Positions 42,354 through 51,800 of a DNA stretch of 64,000 nucleotides are shown one piece after another. Within the stretch, counting starts at the first letter, position 1. Every line of letters begins with the position of its first letter. The position numbers and the translations under genes are program-made. The stretch is from contig NC_135569.1 in NCBI RefSeq assembly GCF_964340395.1, positions 16,384,519-16,448,518 on the forward strand. The letters are read 5' to 3'. The notes under the pieces are model-generated. The model saw only the letters and a list, made by a program, of their open reading frames with translations, was not told the DNA's origin and did not search any database. The DNA comes from Glandiceps talaboti (taxonomy: Eukaryota; Hemichordata; Enteropneusta; Spengelidae).

Positions 42354-42857
42354 GTGTGTGTGTGTGTGTGTGTAATATGTGTGTGTGTGTGTGTGTGTGT
42401 GTGTAAACAATTTAAAGTCAAAAACTGCTGGACCGATTGCCATGATATTTTTTGGGTGTATTACATTGGATGTCTACTTGGGAAACTATTCAAATCAAAA
42501 TGATTGCATCACTGGTGTGTGATTTGGGTTAAAAAATGTGATTATTGGTCAAAAAACCAAAACTCAAAAACTACTGGGCAGATCAGTCTGAAATTTGATG
42601 GGAACATTCTTAAAGGTATTTATAAATCATATTAATGGCATGATGTTCCCATCATTGATATGAAAATTAGGCTAAAAATGTGTCTTTTTGGTCAAAAATC
42701 TTTAATTCCAAAACTACTGAGCAGATTGGGCAGAAATTTAATGGGGATGTATCTGGATGGAGAAATGTTTAGCATATAAGTTCTGTATTAAAATTGAATT
42801 TCAGATTTTTAGCACAACTGAACTGAGGTTCAGTAGTGCTATATGCATCGCCCGGCA

Positions 42858-42895
<38 letters not shown>

Positions 42896-45800
42896 AATGA
42901 CTTAATTTGAAAACTGCCAGACCGATTGGCTTGATATTTGGTGAGGACATTACTTATGGTGTTCTAAAATTATTCAAATAGAAATGATCGCTTCATAGAT
43001 GTGCGTTTTGGGTAAAAAATGTGATTTTTGGTCAAAAGACTTAAATTCCAAAACGACTGGGCAGATTGGTCTGAAATTTGTAGGAACGTTCTTTAAGGGA
43101 TGTAAAGTAAGATTTGTTCATGCCATGATAATGACATAAGAAATATGCAAATTAAGGCTAAAAATATGTTTTTTTAGTCAAAAGTCTGTCATTCCAAAAG
43201 TGCTTTGTTGATTTGGCTGAAATTTCACAGGAATGTTTCTGGTGATGCACGGATCAAGTGATATTAATTACATGATGATCCCTTCAGCAATATGAAAAAA
43301 ATCCCTGTGATTTGTGGTGTGAGACAGGGCTTCAACATAATTATACCAGTGCCAGTAATATGAAAGACAAATCAGGGAAAATAATGGTAATTTTGAAGAT
43401 TTTGACTCATAGTTCAAACATAGCAGAACCAGTGATGAAGACACATGTTGTCATGACATCTAGCCACACGTTGTCATGACATAGAACGATCAGAGTATAT
43501 ATTCCATATTTTCTGTTCAAAATGGCTTGTGCATGGTATAAATATATTGACAACAATTTTTTCATTTGAACTTAACGTTTCACAGATGGGCTGATGAATT
43601 GAAAGCCGTTGGAGATCCAAAGTATACAGACTCTCAAAAGCCTAGAAGTTTTAACCATCCATTTTTCCAGGTAATCTAAATATTGTCGTTGTCTAAAATA
43701 TCTTTGAATTTCTCTAATTTCAACATTATGCCTAGTCTGACAAGGCACTCGCAAATATCAGTCAACCTGTTTCATGGATATAGAGCACAGGGGCTTGCAA
43801 TTCTCGCTACCTGCAATACAATTCTACACATCACTGTGGAGTCAAATGGAACGAAGTCGCGCGACAACGCGTTCTAATGTCGACAACTACACTTCCGGTC
43901 GGCTATGCTAATACACAGGCATGTTTCTTTCCCATTTTCAGTTGTAGACATCTCTTGTAATTTTGCCCTGGAAAGATACTGTACATATTTAAATTTCCCA
44001 CCTCCATAAATATATGAGCTTAAAACTTGCGTTTATCTTATTTGTTACAAATTAAACTGTTTGGAAGAAACATTCACGTGTATTGACATAGGCGACCAGA
44101 AGTGTAGGTGTCGACAAATGCAAGCGCGGTCGCAAGACTGCGTTCCATTTGACTCCTTAGCGATGCATAGAATTGTATTGCAGATAGCGAGAATTGGCCA
44201 TAATTTTTTTTACAAATATTCATTTTTTGTTAACTTTTTTTTTTTTGTTTTTTTTTTTATTTTTAAAAAAATATATATTTTCCCTACAAGGTGCCATGTA
44301 ATAGAGTAATGATTTCTAAAGCTGGTGTCGGGTTTCTTTTTATAAATCAATTTTAACTTGTGTGAAGTTGTTCTTTTGTTGGGTTTAATAGACCAGCTTT
44401 ACTATATGTATATACCTTATTACTTTTTAAAGTGGCCATACGGATGAGAATTTGCCCCATTATTTTACATATATACTGTATCAGTGTGTATGATCTAAAT
44501 CAGTGTGTATGATCTAAATCAGTGTGTAGGATCTAAATCAGTGTGTAGGATCTAAATCAGTGTATGCTCTAAATCAGTGTCTATGATCTAAATCAGTGTG
44601 TAGGATCTAAATCAGTGTCTATGATCTAAATCAGTGTTTGAATTATAATAAATTATATTTCTATGTTTTTCTGATTCTCTCTTATCCAGGCTGTTGGTAT
44701 GTTTATTGGAGAGATGTCATGTCTGTTGGCTTTTAAAATTTTAGTATGTTATAAAAATTACAAACAGCAACCCATAGATATTGGACCACAGAAGTTCTCA
44801 CCATTTGTAATGATGCCAGCGTCTCTGTGTGATATGACAGGGACTTCACTCATGTACCTTGGTTGGTGTTTACTAAGTTCTTTTTGGATCACTTAAAGTG
44901 ACTATATAGATAACAAATTGGTATTAATTTGGTTTTTTTTTATTTATAAAATAATTCTACTTTGTTTTCCTTCCTGAAAAACAATGTGAAACAACGTATA
45001 GTAAATCCTTGTTTGTAACTCAAAAAATTGCATATCAATTTTAAAATGTTTAAAACATTTGCTATTTTATGTACAAAAGAAACTTTTTAGCATTTTATAA
45101 TTTATTGAATTACAAACATAGTTTTGGTCAATGCTGCAGTTTCATTTTATTTGTTCAAGTAGAAAAACGTGTAGTAGAGATGTTTGATTAATTAATACTC
45201 CAAAATAAATAAATATTCATTTGTCATCTACATCTATATGGTCACTTTGAGTGTAGTAGTATATTTATAACCCTATCTTTACAACTCTTTAAATAATTAA
45301 TGGAGACTTCCCATTTACTAAGATAAACATAGAAACTAAAGCTATTGTTGTTTGATGTGCTAGAGTACACAAGTGGTTGATTCTGTTGTGTGAATCTACA
45401 GTTATAACTCACCCTGTGATCAAGATACTGTAAGTATATGAATCTACAGTTATAACTCACCCTGTGATCAAGATACTGTAAGAATGTGAATCTACAGTTA
45501 TAACTCACCCTGTGATCAAGATACTGTAAGTATATGAATCTACAGTTATAACTCACCCTGTGATCAAGATACTGTAAGTATATGAATCTACAGGTATAAC
45601 TCACCCTGTGATCAAGATACTGTAAGTATATGAATCTACAGTTATAACTCACCCTGTGATCAAGATACTGTAAGTATATGAATCTACAGTTATAACTCAC
45701 CCTGTGATCAAGATACTGTAAGTATATGAATCTACAGTTATAACTCACCCTGTGATCAAGATACTGTAAGTATATGAATCTACAGTTATAACTCACCCTG

Positions 45801-48800
45801 TGATCAAGATACTGTAAGTATATGAATCTACAGTTATAACTCACCCTGTGATCAAGATACTGTAAGTATATGAATCTACAGTTATAACTCACCCTGTGAT
45901 CAAGATACTGTAAGTATATGAATCTACAGGTATAACTCACCCTGTGATCAAGATACTGTAAGTATATGAATCTACAGGTATAACTCACCCTGTGATCAAG
46001 ATACTGTAAGTATATGAATCTACAGATATAACTCACCCTGTGATCAAGATACTGTAAGTATATGAATCTACAGGTATAACTCACCCTGTGATCTAGATAC
46101 TGTAAGTATATGAATCTACAGTTATAACTCACCCTGTGATCTAGATACTGTAAGTATATGAATCTACAGGTATAACTCACCCTGTGATCAAGATACTGTA
46201 AGTATATGAATCTACAGTTATAACTCACCCTGTGATCTAGATACTGTAAGTATATGAATCTACAGTTATAACTCACCCTGTGATCAAGATACTGTAAGTA
46301 TATGAATCTACAGGTATAACTCACCCTGTGATCAAGATACTGTAAGTATATGAATCTACAGGTATAACTCACCCTGTGATCAAGATGCATGTACTGTAAG
46401 TATATGAAACAGTCCAGGGATTAAAATTTGACAAGGCAGAGCCATTAAGTGTTCCAAAACAGATACACGACACATTCGTGGCACTTAAGTTTTCAGAGAG
46501 CTGTCCTACTGGGACGGACAAATGGACGAAGCGACCGTAATTAAACCACTCCATTAAATAGCTTAATCACTATATATCAACATATTGTGACAATAATGTT
46601 AGTTTGTGTCTACCCGAGTAAACCAATTAAAGAAACACCATGAACTAACTGACCCATCTTTCATCTGACAACTTCAGAAAATAATATTCCTTGGCTAGAT
46701 TACTAAAACTTCAGTGATAGCATTTAAGGATGGCAAGAATGCAAGCATGCGCAACTTGGCAAGAATGATTGGTTTTTTAAACTAAAAATCAGGAATATGA
46801 AATAGGCCAATGGGGTCCTGAAACTTTTTGGCAATCTTACGCTGTCTAAATTTGTCACAAACATCCACACTGTTAAAAGTACACTGTTAATTCAATGTCT
46901 TCTTCCCAGGTCTCACCATGACAACTGCATCCAGCTTCCAAATGTTACGAGGAGCTGTCATCATCTTCACTGGCCTGCTATCTGTTGGATTCCTTAACCG
47001 TAAACTTTACTGTTTTAACTGGACTGGTATTATCACCGTAGTGGCTGGCTTGGTGGTTGTAGGTGCAGCTGATATATTATTTGGAGAGTCGGAGCATGCT
47101 GATATTAATGGTATAATTGCTGGTAAGACAAAAGTTGACATTTTAACCATGTAGTTTACATGGTGCAAATTGCATTAAAATATACAAACTCTCTGTAAGT
47201 AAACTACAGAGAACAACTCAGTGTGAATCAAGAAAATAGAGAAATTTTTCTGTTGTTAAAGTCGTCATTACCTTCTCTAAGGAAGGTTGTATATTAGGGG
47301 TAAAAAGTCTGTATGTGTCTGTGCCTGTGTGTCTGTATCACCATTTTCTAAAAAACGGCTCAAGTCAAAACAAAATTTGGTACAGGTGTTCCGTAGGGTA
47401 GTGGCAAGAACTGATTAGGTTTTGGTAAACGAACCATGAATATTAGTGAGTAATTTACATAATTAATTGTTTTTGGTAATTAGTCTATATCTCAAGAATG
47501 CACACTTCAAATTCAATATAATAGCTTTTAGTTTTAGTAACTTATTGGCATATTTTCGGTGGGCCACAAAAAAGAAAAAAAATAGTTTCTGGTCAGGAAA
47601 TGTCTAAAGTGGTGCGACTTTATCACCATTTTCTAAAAAACCGACTGGCTCAATTCAAACGAAATTTATTGCATGTGTTTCGTAGGGTAATGGCAAGAAC
47701 TCATTAGGTTTTGGTAAACATCTCATGAATATTAATGAGCATTTTACATAATTAATGGAGTTTTTTTTAAAGAGGTTATATCTAAAGAATGCATGTTTCA
47801 AATTCAATATAATTTAATACATACATTTGCAATACCAAAGCGCACCGGTCATGAAAATATAATTGATGTAGCTTTTAGTTAGTCCCCGCGGACGAAGTCC
47901 GGAACGGGGACTTATGGATTGGGTTCCGTCTGTCCGTCCGTCCGTCCGTCCGTCCGTCCGTCCGTCCGTCCGTCCGCAGCCGTTTCTTGGAGATGCCTGT
48001 ACCGATTTTTTTCAAACTTGGTACAGGGGCAACATGCTATGGCATACATATGCACGTCAATTTGTTTTATGATACGATCCAATATGGCCGCCTAGCAGCC
48101 ATTTTGTTTGCGAATTTTCCCTGTCTAAAGCCATAACTCAGACATGCTCACACAGATCTCATTCAGAGTTGGTATTAGGACAGTGTTCTATGGCATATAT
48201 GTGCATATTCATTGTTGTCATGATACGATCCAATATGGCCGCCTGGCAGCCATTTTGTTTGTGAATTTTCATGTCCAAAGCCATAACTCAGACATGCTTG
48301 AACAGATCTCATTCAAAGTTGGTATTAGGACAGTGTTCTATGACATACATGTGCATATCCATTTTCATTGTGATACGATCCAATATGGCTGCCTAGCAGC
48401 CATTTTGTTTGCAAATTTTCCATGTCCAAAGCCATAACTCAGACATGCTTGAACAGATCTCATTCGAAGTTGGTATTAGGACAGTGTTCTATGACATACA
48501 TGTGCATATCCATTTTCGTCATGATACGATCCAATATGGCTGCCTGGCAGCCATTTTGTTTGTGAATTTTCCATGTCCAAAGCCATAACTCAGACATGCT
48601 TGAACAGATCTCATTCAGAGTTGGTATTAGGACAGTGTTCTATGACATACATTTGCATATCCATTTTCATATTGATATGATCCCCCATACCCGACCAATC
48701 CTTTATTGTTGTAGGCATGTTCCATGTCCGACAAGCAGACACAACATATCTAAGTCTGTTTGATTTAGGTTCACAAGTGTTGTTGCGTGATCAGAGTAGT

Positions 48801-51800
48801 GATAATTCCTTAAAACCCAATCATAGCGGGGACTAAGTTATTGGCATATTTTGGTAGGCCACTAAAAAGGAAAAAATAGTTTCTGGTCAGGAAGTGTTGT
48901 CTAAATATGATATGCGATAGTGCGATTTTTTTTTACATTCTCAACAAATGTTAATCAACCTACTTATCATTGCAGTTACTGTTCTTGTTATTTAGTACTT
49001 TACAGCAAGTGTGTATGTGGGGCAGATGGCATTTTCATCTGCAGACTGAATTGGCTGGACAAACATGAAAAAAAATTAACACGGGAAGGGGGGTGTTTAA
49101 TTGATCGCCACTGACCCAGAAACAATTCCCTTTTTTTTGGCCTTTAAAACTCTTTCTATGGTGAGTGCTATGCTACGACATTCTATAAAGCTTCACATTA
49201 CATGTTGTGATTGGCCAGGAGATCACTAACAGCAATAGGCAAATAGCAATCAATGAAAAAAAAATAACTTATTGCATATGTTCTGTTGTATTCCAACAAT
49301 TGTCCGTAAGAATGCCAATCTCAAAACTTTACCTTTATGGAAGGCATTCAGTTTAAATCTAGTTTTCTATTGTGGAAATACCAAAACTTACTGTTTTTGT
49401 TCCAACTTTAAACTTTCTGTAAATATTTCTTAACTTCATTTTTTTCTACACAGGTAACCTGTTAATTATCATGGCCCAGATTATTGTAGCAATACAAATG
49501 GTGTATGAGGAAAGATTTCTAACTAAGTACAATGTGCCACCACTACAGGCTGTGGGCTGGGAAGGTAATTATTGCATTGTATTAATTTAATTAGATTACT
49601 TTAGTCATTTATCACTTCTGATGTCATCACTATTTGGTAACAGCCGGGTTCTACAATTCATATAGGTTCCTGCAATTATAGGGGTCCTGGTTGTGATATA
49701 TTCATTATAGGGGTCCTGGTTGTGATCTATTCATTATAGGGGTCCTGGTTGTGATCTATTCATTATAGGGGTCTGGTTGTGATCTATTCATTATAGGGGT
49801 CCTGGTTGTGATCTATTCATTATAGGGGTCCTGGTTGTGATCTATTCATTATAGGGGTCCTGGTTGTGATCTATTCATTATAGGGGTCCTGGTTGTGATC
49901 TATTCATTATAGGGGTCCTGGTTGTGATCTATTCATTATAGGGGTCCTGGTTGTGATCTATTCGTTATAGGGGTCCTGGTTGTGATCTATTCATTAAAGG
50001 GGACCTGGTTGTGATCTATTCATTATAGGGGACCTGGTTGTGATCTATTCATTGTAGGGGTCCTGGTTGTGATCTATTCATTGTAGGGGTCCTGGTTGTG
50101 ATCTATTCATTATAGGGGTCCTGGTTGTGATCTATTCATTGTAGGGGTCCTGGTTGTGATCTATTCATTGTATGGGTCCTGGTTGTGATCTATTCATTAT
50201 AGGGGTCCTGGTTGTGATCTATTCATTGTAGGGGTCCTGGTTGTGATCTATTCATTATAGGGGTCCTGGTTGTGATCTATTCATTGTAGGGGTCCTGGTT
50301 GTGATCTATTCATTGTATGGGTCCTGGTTGTGATCTATTCATTATAGGGGTCCTGGTTGTGATCTATTCATTATAGGGGTCCTGGTTGTGATCTATTCAT
50401 TGTAGGGGTCCTGGTTGTGATCTATTCATTGTAGGGGTCCTGGTTGTGATCTATTCATTATAGGGGTCCTGGTTGTGATCTATTCATTATAGGGGTCCTG
50501 GTTGTGATCTATTCATTGTAGGGGTCCTGGTTGTGATCTATTCATTGTAGGGGTCCTGGTTGTGATCTATTCATTATAGGGGACCTGGTTGTGATCTATT
50601 CATTATAGGGGACCTGGTTGTGATCTATTCATTGTAGGGGTCCTGGTTGTGATCTATTCATTGTAGGGGTCCTGGTTGTGATCTATTCATTATGGGGTCC
50701 TGGTTGTGATCTATTCATTGTAGGGGTCCTGGTTGTGATCTATTCATTATAGGGGACCTGGTTGTGATCTATTCATTATAGGGGTCCTGGTTGTGATCTA
50801 TTCATTATAGGGGTCCTGGTTGTGATATATTCATTATAGGGGTCCTGGTTGTGATCTATTCATTATAGGGGTCCTGGTTGTGATCTATTCATTATAGGGG
50901 TCCTGGTTGTGATCTATTCATTATAGGGGTCTGGTTGTGATCTATTCATTATAGGGGTCCTGGTTGTGATCTATTCATTATAGGGGTCCTGGTTGTGATC
51001 TATTCATTATAGGGGTCCTGGTTGTGATCTATTCATTAAAGGGGTCCTGGTTGTGATCTATTCATTATAGGGGTCCTGGTTGTGATCTATTCATTATAGG
51101 GGTCCTGGTTGTGATCTATTCATTATAGGGGTCCTGGTTGTGATCTATTCATTATAGGGGTCCTGGTTGTGATCTATTCGTTATAGGGGTCCTGGTTGTG
51201 ATCTATTCATTAAAGGGGACCTGGTTGTGATCTATTCATTATAGGGGACCTGGTTGTGATCTATTCATTGTAGGGATCCTGGTTGTGATCTATTCATTGT
51301 AGGGGTCCTGGTTGTGATCTATTCATTATGGGGTCCTGGTTGTGATCTATTCATTGTAGGGGTCCTGGTTGTGATCTATTCATTGTATGGGTCCTGGTTG
51401 TGATCTATTCATTATAGGGGTCCTGGTTGTGATCTATTCATTATAGGGGTCCTGGTTGTGATCTATTCATTGTAGGGGTCCTGGTTGTGATCTATTCATT
51501 GTAGGGGTCCTGGTTGTGATCTATTCATTATAGGGGTCCTGGTTGTGATCTATTCATTATAGGGGTCCTGGTTGTGATCTATTCATTGTAGGGGTCCTGG
51601 TTGTGATCTATTCATTGTAGGGGTCCTGGTTGTGATCTATTCATTATAGGGGTCCTGGTTGTGATCTATTCATTATAGGGGTCCTGGTTGTGATCTATTC
51701 ATTATAGGGGTCCTGGTTGTGATCTATTCATTATAGGGGTCCTGGTTGTGATCTATTCATTATAGGGGTCCTGGTTGTGATCTATTCATTGTAGGGGTCC

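Noticed and set aside
45242-46390. 382-codon minus-strand open frame
   Set aside because: A frame-preserving 48-bp minisatellite inside an intron of the plus-strand gene.
48144-48437. 97-codon frame with an internal repeat
   Set aside because: Translation of the 150-bp tandem repeat inside the TTAGTCCCCGC element.
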